Positions 30,501 through 39,400 of a DNA stretch of 64,000 bases are shown here, in pieces. The stretch is taken from positions 6,628,001 to 6,692,000 of the forward strand of contig NC_071646.1 in the NCBI RefSeq assembly GCF_014839835.1, given 5' to 3'. The stretch is from Dryobates pubescens. Its lineage: Eukaryota; Chordata; Aves; Piciformes; Picidae. The position numbers and the translations under genes were made by a program. The notes beneath the pieces were generated by a model. It saw only the letters and a program-made list of their open reading frames with translations. It did not search any database and was not told the DNA's origin. The stretch's first letter is position 1. The number at the start of each line of letters is the position of its first letter.

Positions 30501-33395
30501 CTCTGTCTGCACTCAAGGCACAAACTTGCTTGTAGCGGACGTAGGTGGTGGCCACCCCTGGGGGGGGAAGCCAGAGGCTGTCAGCTGGGCACCACTGCCC
30601 CTGGCACTGCCAGGATGCTGCCAGGCAGAGGCACTGCCTCCCAGACAGAGTCTCACACTGCAAGTTAGGAGCCAGCAGGGAGAGCAGCTCCAAGGAGCAG
30701 CAGCTGGGAGTGCTGGGGGCCAGCAAGGTCCCCAGGAGCCAGCAAGGAGCCCTCATGGCCAAGGAGCTGCAGGGGGTCCTGGGGGGCATGGAGAAGAGTG
30801 TGGCCAGCAGGGCAGGGGAGGCTCTGCTGCCCCTCTGCTCTGCCCCAGCCAGGCCACAGCTGCAGCCCTGGGGCCAGCTCTGGGCTCCCCAGCTCAGGAG
30901 GGACAGAGAAGTGCTGCAGAGAGCCCAGGGGAGGCTGGGAAGCTGCTGAGGGGCCTGGAGCAGCTCTGGCAGGAGCTGAGAGCCCTGGGGCTGAGAGCCT
31001 GCAGCAGAGCAGCCCCAGAGGGCAGCTGAGCAATGCTCAGCAAGAGCTAAAGGAGCTGTGGGGGGCAAGAGGCTGGGGCCAGGCTCTGCTGAGTGCTGCC
31101 CAGGGCCAGGCCAAGGGGCAAGGGGCACAGAGTGGCAGGCAGGAGGTTGGAGCTGAGCAGGAGGAGAAAGTTGTTTGGGGTGAGGCTGCTGGAGCCTGGA
31201 GCAGGCTGCCCAGGGAGGTTGTGGAGTCTGCTGGGGTGGAGAGCTTGAAACCCTCTGGATGGATCCCTTCCCTCCAGCCTCTCCAGGTCCCTCTGGATGG
31301 ATCCCTCCCCTCCAGCCTGTCCAGGATGGATCCTTCCCTCCAGCCTCTCCAGGTCCCTCTGGATGGATCCCTTCCCTCCAGCCTCTCCAGGTCCCTCTGG
31401 ATGGATCCTTCCCTCCAGCCTCTCCAGGTCCCTCTGGATGGATCCTTCCCTCCAGCTGTCAGCAGCACCACACAGCTTAGTGCCATCAGCAGAGCTGCTG
31501 GGGGTGCACTCCATGCCACTCTCCATGGCACTGAGATGGCTCAGGGTCTGCTAAGGGAATGAAGTCACTGCAAAGGGCCTGCAGCTCTCTGTACTCACCC
31601 AGGAAAGCTGAAATGTTTAACATGATGCCAAACAAGCATCTCTCAGGAGGGATTGTCCCTGTGTCACTGCAAGAGACAAGCAGGGGGCTTGGTTATCTCT
31701 CTGCACCACAGACCCCTGCAACCCAACTTCATTACTGCAGCTTACAAAGGCTCTGGCAGAGGCAGAGCTGCACAAACCCTCCCAGATGTTCCCCCCTGAG
31801 CTTCCCCTTGCTCAGGCTGCACCAGGCTGGGCTGGGGGCTGCAGAAAGAAGGACAATGAGGACACAGAGTCCTTAGGAGAAGGAAAGGACACTGTGGGTG
31901 TGAACTCTTCCTCTGGCACTGATCTGGATTCCAGCACAGGTGAACAAAGCTGGGAAGGTGCAGCAGCTGGAAAGGCAGAAGAGCAAACCCCAGGTGCTCT
32001 GTGGAGCCTTGCAGCACTGCAGGGGGAACACAGAGCTCCAGCTGTGCATTTGCCAGGGCCAGAAAGGGGTCTGGGGAGGGACCTGGGACAAGGGCTGGGA
32101 GGGACAGGACCAGGGGGAATGGATTGAAGCTTGAGGAGGGGAGACTGAGACTGGAGATGAGGAAGAGATTGTTGAGAGTGAGGCTGGGGAGAGCTTGGCA
32201 CAGGCTGCCCAGGGAGGCTGTGGCTGTGCCCTGCCTGGAGGTGTTCAGGACCAGGCTGGATGAGGCCCTGAGCAAGCTGTGCTGGTGGGAGGTGTCCCTG
32301 GGCATGGCAGGGGGCTGGAGCTGGCTGATCTGGAAGGTTCCTTCCAAGCCAACCCATTCTGTGATTAAAGTCAAGAGGAGCAGGAAACCTGAGGCTGCAT
32401 CCAACCCTTGGGCCAGAGTAAAGCCTGTGGCTGCCACCAGATTTCACTGCAGCACTAAATCCATGCTGGAGATTCATGGAATGGGTTTGGATTGGAAGGG
32501 AAGAGTAGAGGGGGAGAATGAGCTCCCTGCTCCTGCTGGCCACACTGCTCCTGCTGCTGGCCACACTGCTCCTGCTGCAGGCCAGGCTGCCCTTGGCCCT
32601 CCTGGCTGCCTGGGCACACTGCAGGCTCATGTTCAGCCTCCCATCAACCAGCACCCCCAGGTCCCTCTCTGCCTGGCTGCTCTCAGCCACTCTGCCCCCA
32701 GCCTGTGGCACTGCCTGGGGTTGCTGTGGCCAAAGTGCAGCCCCTGGCACTTGGCTGTGTTCAGTCTCCTGCCCTTGGCCTCTGCCCCTCTGCCCAGCCT
32801 GTCCAGGTCCCTCTGCAGAGCCTCTCTGCCCTCCAGCAGCTCAACTTCTGCCCCCAGCTTGGTGTCCTCTGCACATTCCCTGCTGCTGGACTCCATCCCC
32901 TCCTGCAGATCATCAATGAAGATGTTCAAGAGGCTGGGGCCCAGCACTGCTCCCTGGGGCACCCCACTGGTGCCTGGCTGCCAGCTGGCTGCGGCACCAT
33001 TCACCACCACTCTCTGGGCTCGGACTCTGTGACCCCAAGCCCTTGCAAACCAGGGCTGTGCTCCCACTGCCAAGCTCAGAGGCTGGATGTCAAGGCAGCT
33101 GCACACAAATCCCCACAAGCAGCCTCTCCCTTCAGAGCTGGAGCTGGCAGGCAGCTGCCTGGAGCCCGGAGCCGGGGCAGAGCCCGCAGCAGCCAGCGGC
33201 CAAGGCAGGGCTGCGGCACAGGACGCAGAGCACTGACCTGATGTAGGGCACCAGGGGGTCCACGTGGTGGAGCACGACGGCAGTGATGTAGGAAAAGACA
33301 AAAGATGCTGCTGACCAAACCACCAAAGCCACAGGCAGGAAGGAGAGGCCCTGCTGGAACCACCACATGGCAGCGCCGGCGGCTCCCGGGGCAGG
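21427..33395 (-). CDS. DRAM2: DNA damage-regulated autophagy modulator 2, complete coding set
   Basis: Seven coding exons on the minus strand: 33368-33238, 31666-31599, 30557-30418, 28797-28620, 26571-26489, 24021-23929 and 21534-21427 (201-nt leader-side exon start at 33395 is UTR). They sum to 801 bases, 266 residues plus stop, the human length, with GT-AG junctions and continuous phase. DRAM2 is a six-span lysosomal/endosomal membrane protein that promotes autophagy and is needed in retina (family knowledge). Hydrophobic segments lie at about 8-28, 55-72, 91-110, 118-138, 155-178 and 206-226. The start [12 protein letters not shown] and the blocks VQTILSY, QKLHWDP and [10 protein letters not shown] are family hallmarks. 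The last exon ([13 protein letters not shown] and so on) is the most divergent part. CEPT1 is head-to-head, as in mammals. Introns are packed with CR1, arrays and a solo LTR. Confidence 0.96.
21665..22832 (-). mobile_element. CR1 LINE, longer antisense copy
   Basis: Third CR1 subfamily, carrying GCCCCAGGGCTGGCACCAGT and CAGCAGGGTGGGCAGCAGGG blocks in the sense direction. It is homologous to 49490-50328 and to the window's right edge at 63815-64000. It lies in DRAM2 intron 7, sense to the gene. Confidence 0.88.
22837..23340 (-). mobile_element. Probable solo LTR, family C, in DRAM2 intron 7
   Basis: The minus strand starts TGTGGTGGTTTGAGCC and ends ...ACCCA. It is homologous to 11671-12159. 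A short GCCC repeat flanks it (22833-22836 and 23341-23344), suggesting a 4-base target duplication as in class I elements. It lies in the same orientation as DRAM2. Confidence 0.65.
23345..23851 (+). mobile_element. CR1 LINE 3' fragment
   Basis: Ends with the typical GTGATGGTTCTGTGACTCTGTGA tail region at 23828-23851, 77 bases from the DRAM2 exon 7 donor. Confidence 0.92.
23929..24021 (-). CDS. DRAM2: DRAM2 exon 7
   Basis: A phase-0 31-codon exon, residues 201-231: [20 protein letters not shown] and [11 protein letters not shown]. It is flanked within 80 and 170 bases by CR1 copies in opposite orientations. Confidence 0.96.
24192..24892 (-). mobile_element. CR1 LINE 3' fragment
   Basis: The antisense copy begins at TTGGGAGAGACCTCAGAGCT and reads on the minus strand from the terminal coding region to the 3' end. 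It overlaps 23345-23851 by about 500 consensus positions in the opposite orientation. Confidence 0.9.
24893..25537. other. DRAM2 intron 6 sequence without recognised features
   Basis: Mixed-composition intronic sequence with no coding, RNA or clear repeat signal. Confidence 0.4.
25538..26385 (-). mobile_element. CR1 LINE 3' fragment
   Basis: Begins CACAGAAGTGTTCAGGCTGG; includes a CCCAACCCCAACCCAACCCC stretch in the tail and the GCAAAATGTCTTTGCTGGAG block of this subfamily. Confidence 0.9.
26489..26571 (-). CDS. DRAM2: DRAM2 exon 6
   Basis: Residues 173-200: [20 protein letters not shown] then LHWDPQDK. The acceptor is TTCCCCACAG at 26572-26574. A second CAG 15 bases downstream (26557-26559) could also be used, but it would lose five residues that mammals keep. 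Confidence 0.93.
26677..27035 (-). mobile_element. CR1 LINE 3' fragment
   Basis: The antisense copy has the CAAGCTGTGCTGGTGGGAGG (sense) block. It lies in DRAM2 intron 5-6 just upstream of exon 6. Confidence 0.88.
27138..27506 (-). mobile_element. CR1 LINE 3' fragment
   Basis: Near-identical twin of the first third of 25538-26385, including the CCCAACCCCAACC tail stretch. A recent pair of the same subfamily. Confidence 0.9.
27888..28545 (-). mobile_element. CR1 LINE 3' fragment
   Basis: Tail region GGAATCATTTAGGCTGAAAG; its 5' part includes a TTGAAGTGGGGAGCCCCAGG segment also found at 61255-61330. It ends about 75 bases from DRAM2 exon 5. Confidence 0.88.
28620..28797 (-). CDS. DRAM2: DRAM2 exon 5
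   Basis: Residues 114-172 plus one base, including [17 protein letters not shown] and [13 protein letters not shown]. Acceptor TGTCCCTAG, donor GTATCC. The donor lacks G at +5, but it is required by phase and by the matching start of the next exon. Confidence 0.92.
28941..29340 (-). mobile_element. CR1 LINE 3' fragment
   Basis: Subfamily with the sense block GAAGAAGTTGTTGGCCAGGA; shared with 40345-40655 and 60140-60365. Confidence 0.88.
29569..30008 (-). mobile_element. CR1 LINE 3' fragment, second subfamily
   Basis: Antisense copy with CCCCAAAGGAGTTTCTCCTC; abuts a sense CR1 at about 30012. Confidence 0.87.
30012..30290 (+). mobile_element. CR1 LINE 3' fragment
   Basis: Short sense copy ending in GACCCCTTCCAACCTGAGCC, directly joined head-to-head to the antisense copy on its left. 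Confidence 0.85.
30418..30557 (-). CDS. DRAM2: DRAM2 exon 4
   Basis: Residues 67-113: [15 protein letters not shown] through CIIANFQ, matching human IATIYVRYKQVHALS...SIVANFQ. Acceptor after a run of C (CCCCCCCAG), donor GTGTGTGC. Confidence 0.95.
30668..31250 (+). mobile_element. CR1 LINE fragment
   Basis: Sense copy from the CAGGAGCCAGCAAGG coding block through AAGTTGTTTGGGGTGAGGCTG. It runs into a minisatellite where the CR1 3' end should continue. Confidence 0.87.
31252..31458. repeat. 37/38-bp minisatellite at a CR1 3' part
   Basis: Five to six copies of a unit with CTCTGGATGGATCC and CCTCCAGCCTCTCCAGGTCC. It replaces the terminal UTR of the CR1 at 30668-31250. DRAM2 intron 3. Confidence 0.9.
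31599..31666 (-). CDS. DRAM2: DRAM2 exon 3
   Basis: Residues 44-66 plus one base: [18 protein letters not shown] and so on, aligned with human SDTGTVAPEKCLFGAMLN. Acceptor CTCTTGCAG, donor GTGAGTAC. Confidence 0.95.
31667..32002. other. DRAM2 intron 2 sequence without recognised features
   Basis: Between exon 3 and the next CR1 I see no further coding or repeat signal. Confidence 0.4.
32003..32368 (+). mobile_element. CR1 LINE 3' fragment
   Basis: Sense copy ending GGTTCCTTCCAAGCCAACCC then ATTCTGTGATTA, a one-octamer CR1 tail. Confidence 0.9.
32518..33022 (-). mobile_element. CR1 LINE fragment with RT C-terminus
   Basis: The minus-strand frame shows [33 protein letters not shown] and [14 protein letters not shown], i.e. 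the end of CR1 ORF2. The 3' UTR is absent. It lies 215 bases from DRAM2 exon 2. Confidence 0.92.
33238..33395 (-). CDS. DRAM2: DRAM2 exon 2 (first coding exon)
   Basis: Acceptor TTCCCCGCAG (33398-33396 is CAG); 27 bases of UTR; ATG at 33368-33366; codes residues 1-43 plus two bases; donor GTCAGTG. The ATG context GCTGCCATGT is acceptable, and the protein start matches DRAM2 orthologues exactly in position. Confidence 0.95.
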
Positions 33396-33487
33396 CTGCG
33401 GGGAACAGAGAGGTCGTGGAGCCTCCTCCTCTGGGCTGCATTCCTGTGTGCCCTCTGCTGGCTTCTCTGCTCCTGCTCTGCCAGGGG

Positions 33488-33540
33488 GGCTGGACTCGAG
33501 GACCTCTCTGGGTCCCTTCCAACCCCTGACATCCTGTGAG
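33488..33540 (+). mobile_element. CR1 LINE 3' tip
   Basis: About 50 bases: GAGGACCTCTCTGGGTCCCT TCCAACCCCTGACATCCTGTGA is a CR1 3' end without its body. Confidence 0.6.
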
Positions 33541-33549
33541 CCTCTGCTG

Positions 33550-33931
33550 TGTGCTGCTGGGGCAGCTGGAGAAGAGTCTGCAGGAGAGGAGGCTCAGGGG
33601 AGACCTTCTTGCCCTCTGCAACTGCCTGCAGGGAGGTTGGAGCCAGGGGGGGTTGGGCTCTTCTCCCAGGCACCCAGCACCAGAACAAGAGGACACAGTC
33701 TCAAGATGTGCCAGGGGAGGGTTAGGCTGGAGGGGAGGAAGAAATTCTTCCCAGCCAGAGAGATTGGCCCTGGGGATGTGCTGCCCAGGGAGGTGGTGGA
33801 GTCCCCAGCCCTGGAGGTGGTTAGGAAGAGCCTGGATGAGGCCCTTGGTGCCATGGTTGGGTTGATCAGATGGTGCTGGGGGAGAAGTTGGACTTGGTGA
33901 TCTTGAAGGTCTTTTCCAACCTGTTTAATTC
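33550..33931 (+). mobile_element. CR1 LINE 3' fragment with expanded tail
   Basis: A complete UTR in sense orientation ending GTCTTTTCCAACCTGTTTAATTCT. The usual terminal octamers are replaced by the hexamer array that follows. Confidence 0.9.
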
Positions 33932-34026
33932 TCCCCTCTCCCTCTCCCTCTCCCTCTCCCTCTCCCTCTCCCTCTCCCTCTCCCTCTCCCTCTCCCTCTC
34001 CCTCTCCCTCTCCCTCTCCCTCTCCT
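33932..34026. repeat. (CCCTCT)n microsatellite at a CR1 terminus
   Basis: About fifteen uninterrupted CTCCCT hexamers starting exactly at the end of the CR1 on its left. Confidence 0.97.
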
Positions 34027-34639
34027 CCTGTGTCCATGCTGCCATGGACACTCCTGGCCCTGCTGCAGACCCAGCCTGTGGTTGCCACCTCTCAGGGCTC
34101 TGGATGCCCAGCAGCTGGGCAAGCACAGGCACATAAGGAGGCACTTCAGAGACTGGGAGGAGGGCAGAGCTGCCAGCTGCCAGGTCCTGACACAAATGAA
34201 CACCTCACCCTGGGCTCCTGCATTCACCAGCAGGCAGAAAACATCCTCAGACCTCCCTGGGTTTTCCAGAGCTCCTTTGCCAACCTCTTGCCCAGCTGCA
34301 AGGCCTCCTCCCTGCTCCACAGCTGAGCTCCTGAAGCTCTTCTCCTGACCTGCTGTCACTCTCCTGTCCAAGGGGGGGGTTGGAAGCCCCAGACTGAGGA
34401 CCACAGCCAGACACTGACAAATCTTCCTCAAGAGCAAGTCAGTGACTCAGAGGAGGTTGTAATGACCCCTGAGGTTTTCCTTCAAGAGCAGGAAGTGTGC
34501 AGGGCTTCAGCCCAGGCTCCAGCACAGGGAAGTGGAACCCCAGAGGAAAGTGAAAGGTGGCCAAGAGCTCCAACGGCAGGAAGGCAACGAGGGGTGGAGT
34601 GAGGACAGGGGAAAGCTGGTGAAAGCATTTGGGGCTCAG
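34027..34639. other. DRAM2 intron 1 sequence without recognised features
   Basis: Non-repetitive by eye; no exon-like signal that I can support. Confidence 0.4.
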
Positions 34640-35272
34640 CTGACAGACTCCCCAGGAGCCAGCAGTGGGCCCTGGCAGCCCAGAGCCAGCTGAGAGCTGA
34701 GCTGCAGGCAGGGCAGGGAGAGAGCAGCACAGGGAGGGGATTCTGCCCCTCTGCTCTGCTCTGCTCAGCCCCCACCTGCAGCACTGCCTCCAGCTCTGGG
34801 GGGCCCAGCACAAGGAGGGCCTGGAGCTGCTGGAGAGGCTCCAGAGGAGGCCACAGAGATGAGCAGAGGCTGCAGAACCTCCCCTGTGGGGCCTGGCTGG
34901 GAGAGCTGGGGCTGTGCAGCCTGGAGAAGAGAAGGCTCCAGGGAGAGCTCAGAGCAGCCTTGCAGGGCCTGAAGGGCTCCAGGAGAGCTGGGGAGGGACT
35001 TGGGCCAAGGGCTGGGAGGGACAGGAGGAGGAACAATGGCTTTGAGCTGGGAGAGGGGAGACTGAGAGTGGAGAGGAGGAAGAGATTGTGGAGAGTGAGG
35101 CTGGGGAGACTCTGGCACAGGCTGCCCTGGGAGGCTGTGGCTGTGCCCTGCCTGGAGGTGCTCAGGACCAGGCTGGATGAGGCCCTGAGCAAGCTGTGCT
35201 GGGGGGAGGTGTCCCTGGGCATGGCAGGGGGCTGGAGCTGGCTGACCCTGAGCTCCCAACCCATTCTGATTC
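34640..35272 (+). mobile_element. CR1 LINE 3' fragment, well preserved
   Basis: Sense copy with the GCAGGCAGGGCAGGGAGAGAGC block near 34704, the CTGTGCAGCCTGGAGAAGAG block and a tail ending AACCCATTCTGA. Confidence 0.92.
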
Positions 35273-35924
35273 TACTGATGCCAGGCTGCCCACTGGCTGC
35301 CCCTCAGCAAGCCAGGCAGAGCTCAGGCTGCCCCAGGGGCCATCCCCATCCAGCAAAGCTCCCCAGGACACCCTGCTGAAGCAGCCTGCTGTGTGTGTGC
35401 TGCTCAGGGAGGTTGGATGGGAGTGAGTCAGGAAAGGGCTGAGCCTGTCACTTGCACAACTCAGGGTCAGGGTCAGGCTGATGACAATGGTTAAAGGTTG
35501 CTGTTCCTCAAAGGCTTAGCAGGAAGAAAGCAGGAAATGTGCCACTGCCTTTGCCCCCCCTGCAGGGAAGGGCAGATGAGTCCTCTGGAGAGCTTCCTGC
35601 TGCAGACACCCAAAAGAGCTCCTGCTGAATCGTTGGGGCGAGGAGGGCAGCTCAGAGAGCTGAGGGGAGGATCCTCTGCCCTCACCCAGCCCCTGTCACC
35701 CAGCTGGGGAGGCAGCAGGGTGGCCTGGTGCCAGAGCAAACAGAGCCAGGCACCAGATAGCAGCTGAGGAGGTTCCAGTGCCTGGTGTAGCAATCTGGCC
35801 CAGCAAGGTCTCACCAGCCTGTCCCTACAGCTGCCCCAGGAGCTCCCTGGCCAGCATGAACTCTCTCTGCCTGTCAGTGCATCCTGTCTGACCAGAGAGA
35901 AACAGCTCAAAGCTGTGAGTACTG
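35273..35924. other. DRAM2 intron 1 sequence left of the 2-kb array
   Basis: No gene or repeat recognised; contains a GGGTCAGGGTCAGG direct repeat near 35465. Confidence 0.4.
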
Positions 35925-37893
35925 CAAGCAGGGCAGGGGGAGAGAGACAGCTCCCCAGGCAGGGCAGGGAGAGAGAGACAGCTCCCCAGGCAGGGCAGGG
36001 AACAGAGACAGCTCCCCAGGCAGGGCAGGGGGAGAGAGACAGCTCCCCAGGCAGGGCAGGGGGAGAGAGACAGCTCCCCAGGCAGGGCAGGGAACAGAGA
36101 CAGCTCCCCAGGCAGGGCAGGGGGACAGAGACAGCTCCCCAGGCAGGGCAGGGAACAGAGACAGCTCCCCAGGCAGGGCAGGGGGAGAGAGACAGCTCCC
36201 CAGGCAGGGCAGGGAACAGAGACAGCTCCCCAGGCAGGGCAGGGGGAGAGAGACAGCTCCCCAGGCAGGGCAGGGGGAGAGACAGCTCCCCAGGCAGGGC
36301 AGGGGGAGAGAGACAGCTCCCCAGGCAGGGCAGGGAACAGAGACAGCTCCCCAGGCAGGGCAGGGGAGAGAGACAGCTCCCCAGGCAGGGCAGGGGGACA
36401 GAGACAGCTCCCCAGGCAGGGCAGGGAACAGAGACAGCTCCCCAGGCAGGGCAGGGGAGAGAGACAGCTCCCCAGGCAGGGCAGGGGGAGAGAGACAGCT
36501 CCCCAGGCAGGGCAGGGAGAGAGACAGCTCCCCAGGCAGGGCAGGGAACAGAGACAGCTCCCCAGGCAGGGCAGGGAGAGAGACAGCTCCCCAGGCAGGG
36601 CAGGGAGAGAGACAGCTCCCCAGGCAGGGCAGGGAACAGAGACAGCTCCCCAGGCAGGGCAGGGGGACAGAGACAGCTCCCCAGGCAGGGCAGGGGGAGA
36701 GAGACAGCTCCCCAGGCAGGGCAGGGGAGAGAGACAGCTCCCCAGGCAGGGCAGGGAGAGAGAGACAGCTCCCCAGGCAGGGCAGGGGGACAGAGACAGC
36801 TCCCCAGGCAGGGCAGGGGGAGGGAGACAGCTCCCCAGGCAGGGCAGGGGGACAGAGACAGCTCCCCAGGCAGGGCAGGGGGAGGGAGACAGCTCCCCAG
36901 GCAGGGCAGGGGGACAGAGACAGCTCCCCAGGCAGGGCAGGGGGAGGGAGACAGCTCCCCAGGCAGGGCAGGGAACAGAGACAGCTCCCCAGGCAGGGCA
37001 GGGGGACAGAGACAGCTCCCCAGGCAGGGCAGGGAACAGAGACAGCTCCCCAGGCAGGGCAGGGGGAGAGAGACAGCTCCCCAGGCAGGGCAGGGGGACA
37101 GAGACAGCTCCCCAGGCAGGGCAGGGGGACAGAGACAGCTCCCCAGGCAGGGCAGGGAACAGAGACAGCTCCCCAGGCAGGGCAGGGGGAGGGAGACAGC
37201 TCCCCAGGCAGGGCAGGGGGACAGAGACAGCTCCCCAGGCAGGGCAGGGAACAGAGACAGCTCCCCAGGCAGGGCAGGGGGAGAGAGACAGCTCCCCAGG
37301 CAGGGCAGGGGGACAGAGACAGCTCCCCAGGCAGGGCAGGGGGAGAGACAGCTCCACAGGCAGGGCAGGGGGAGAGACAGCTCCCCAGGCAGGGCAGGGA
37401 ACAGAGACAGCTCCCCAGGCAGGGCAGGGAGAGAGACAGCTCCCCAGGCAGGGCAGGGGGACAGAGACAGCTCCCCAGGCAGGGCAGGGGGAGAGAGACA
37501 GCTCCCCAGGCAGGGCAGGGAACAGAGACAGCTCCCCAGGCAGGGCAGGGGGACAGAGACAGCTCCCCAGGCAGGGCAGGGAACAGAGACAGCTCCCCAG
37601 GCAGGGCAGGGAACAGAGACAGCTCCCCAGGCAGGGCAGGGAACAGAGACAGCTCCCCAGGCAGGGCAGGGGGAGAGAGACAGCTCCCCAGGCAGGGCAG
37701 GGGGACAGAGACAGCTCCCCAGGCAGGGCAGGGAACAGAGAGAGCTCCCCAGGCAGGGCAGGGAACAGAGACAGCTCCCCAGGCAGGGCAGGGGGACAGA
37801 GACAGCTCCCCAGGCAGGGCAGGGAACAGAGACAGCTCCCCAGGCAGGGCAGGGGGAGAGAGACAGCTCCCCAGGCAGGGCAGGGGGAGAGAA
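35925..37893. repeat. 2-kb minisatellite, 29-31-bp unit
   Basis: Roughly 64 copies of CAGCTCCCCAGGCAGGGCAG plus a variable purine stretch (GGGGAGAGAGA, GGGGACAGAGA or GGAACAGAGA). Variants are interspersed rather than clustered. It gives 500- to 750-codon open frames on both strands (RQLPRQGR-type and GSCLSPPALP-type peptides), which are artefacts of composition. It lies in DRAM2 intron 1. Confidence 0.97.
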
Positions 37894-38015
37894 GCTGTCA
37901 GAAGGTCATGGAGAGGGACTGGAGGTGCTGGGTGTGGGGAGCAGCTCTGGGTGGCAAGAGACAAAAAAGAAGGGACCAGGATGGAGAGAAGGTTTGTGTT
38001 GGAAAGTTTGGGAAG

Positions 38016-38130
38016 GGAAGGTTTGGGAAGGGAAGGACTGGGGAGAGGGAAGGGCTGGGGAGAGGGAAGGGCTGGGGAGAGGGAAGGGCTGGGGAGAGGG
38101 AAGGACTGGGGAGAGGGAAGGGCTGGGCAG
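38016..38130. repeat. 18-bp tandem repeat
   Basis: About six copies of GGAAGGGCTGGGGAGAGG shortly after the 2-kb array. Confidence 0.88.
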
Positions 38131-38507
38131 GGAGGAAGTGAAGCTGGAGGGTAGAAAGGGAGGCTCTGGGGGCTGGGGGTGACAGGACAGAGGGGCTGGG
38201 TGAGGCCCCTGGGAGCGATGAGCGCCGGCAGGGGATGGGGCTCGGGGGTCAGGGGGCGGCGAGGGGGCGCAGGGCTGACCGCGGGGAGCGGCGCCCGGCG
38301 GGACGGAGGATTCGCCAGTGCGGGGTGACCCCGGGAGGGTCCCTGGGGGCTCCCAGGGCAGGCTGAGGGTCAAGCCGGGAGGACACCGAGGGGACCCCAG
38401 GGGGTCGCTGGGGGGGGGGGTGACGGAGGGGCAGGAGAAGCCGGGGAGGGGGGAAGCGGGGGGTGCCGGCACGTGAGCGGTGCGGGGGCCGTGCGCGGTG
38501 AGCGCCC

Positions 38508-39400
38508 CCTCGGGGTGTCCCCAGTGAGCCCCCCCGGGGTGTCCCCAATGCGCCCCCGGGGTGTCCCCAGCGTGCCCCCAGGGTGTCCCCAATGCCCCCC
38601 CGGGGTGTCCCCAGTGCGCGCCCCCGGGGTGTCCCCAATGCTCCCCCCGGGGTGTCTCCAGTGTCCCCCCGGGGTGTCCCCAGTGCGCGCCCCCGGGGTG
38701 TCCCCAGTGCGTCCCCCCGGGGTGTCCCCAATGCGCCCCCGGGGTATCCCCAATGCTCCCCCCGGGGTGTCTCCAGTGTCCCCCCGGGGTGTCCCCAATG
38801 CTCCCCCCGGGGTGTCTCCAGTGTCCCCCCGGGGTGTCCCCAATGCTCCCCCCGGGGTGTCCCCAGTGCGTCCCCCCGGGGTGTCCCCAATGCGCCCCCG
38901 GGGTATCCCCAATGCTCCCCCCGGGGTGTCTCCAGTGTCCCCCCGGGGTGTCCCCAATGCTCCCCCCGGGGTGTCTCCAGTGTCCCCCCGGGGTGTCCCC
39001 AATGCTCCCCCCGGGGTGTCCCCAGTGCGCCCCCTCGGGGTGTCCCCAATGCGCCCCCGGGGTGTCCCCAGTGCGCCCCCCCGGGGTGTCCCCAATGCCC
39101 CCCCCCGGGGTGTCCCCAGCGTGCCCCCAGGGTGTCCCCAATGCGCCCCCGGGGTGTCCCCAGTGCGCCCCCCCGGGGTGTCCCCAATGCCCCCCCCCGG
39201 GGTGTCCCCAGCGTGCCCCCAGGGTGTCCCCAATGCGCCCCCGGGGTGTCCCCAGTGCGCCCCCCCGGGGTGTCCCCAATGCGCCCCCGGGGTGTCCCCA
39301 ATGCTCCCCCCGGGGTGTCTCCAGTGTCCCCCCGGGGTGTCCCCAATGCTCCCCCCGGGGTGTCTCCAGTGTCCCCCCGGGGTGTCCCCAGTGCGCGCCC
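38508..39400. repeat. GC-rich 21-24-bp minisatellite beside DRAM2 exon 1
   Basis: About 38 copies of a unit with core CCCGGGGTGTCCCCAATGC, over 70% GC, with variants (CAGTGCG, CTCCAGTGT) arranged in a repeated higher order (compare 38640-38860 with 38760-39000). On the DRAM2 sense strand it is rich in GGGG runs. It ends about 45 bases from the putative exon 1 donor. Confidence 0.96.

Noticed and set aside
34027-34140. Possible coding frame after the hexamer repeat (MSMLPWTLLALLQTQP)
   Set aside because: No homology recognised, no splice context, overlaps simple repeat.
35825-38182. Open frames of 500-755 codons on both strands across the 30-bp array
   Set aside because: They follow the tandem repeat in several frames at once, have no unique domain or splice logic, and lie in a DRAM2 intron.
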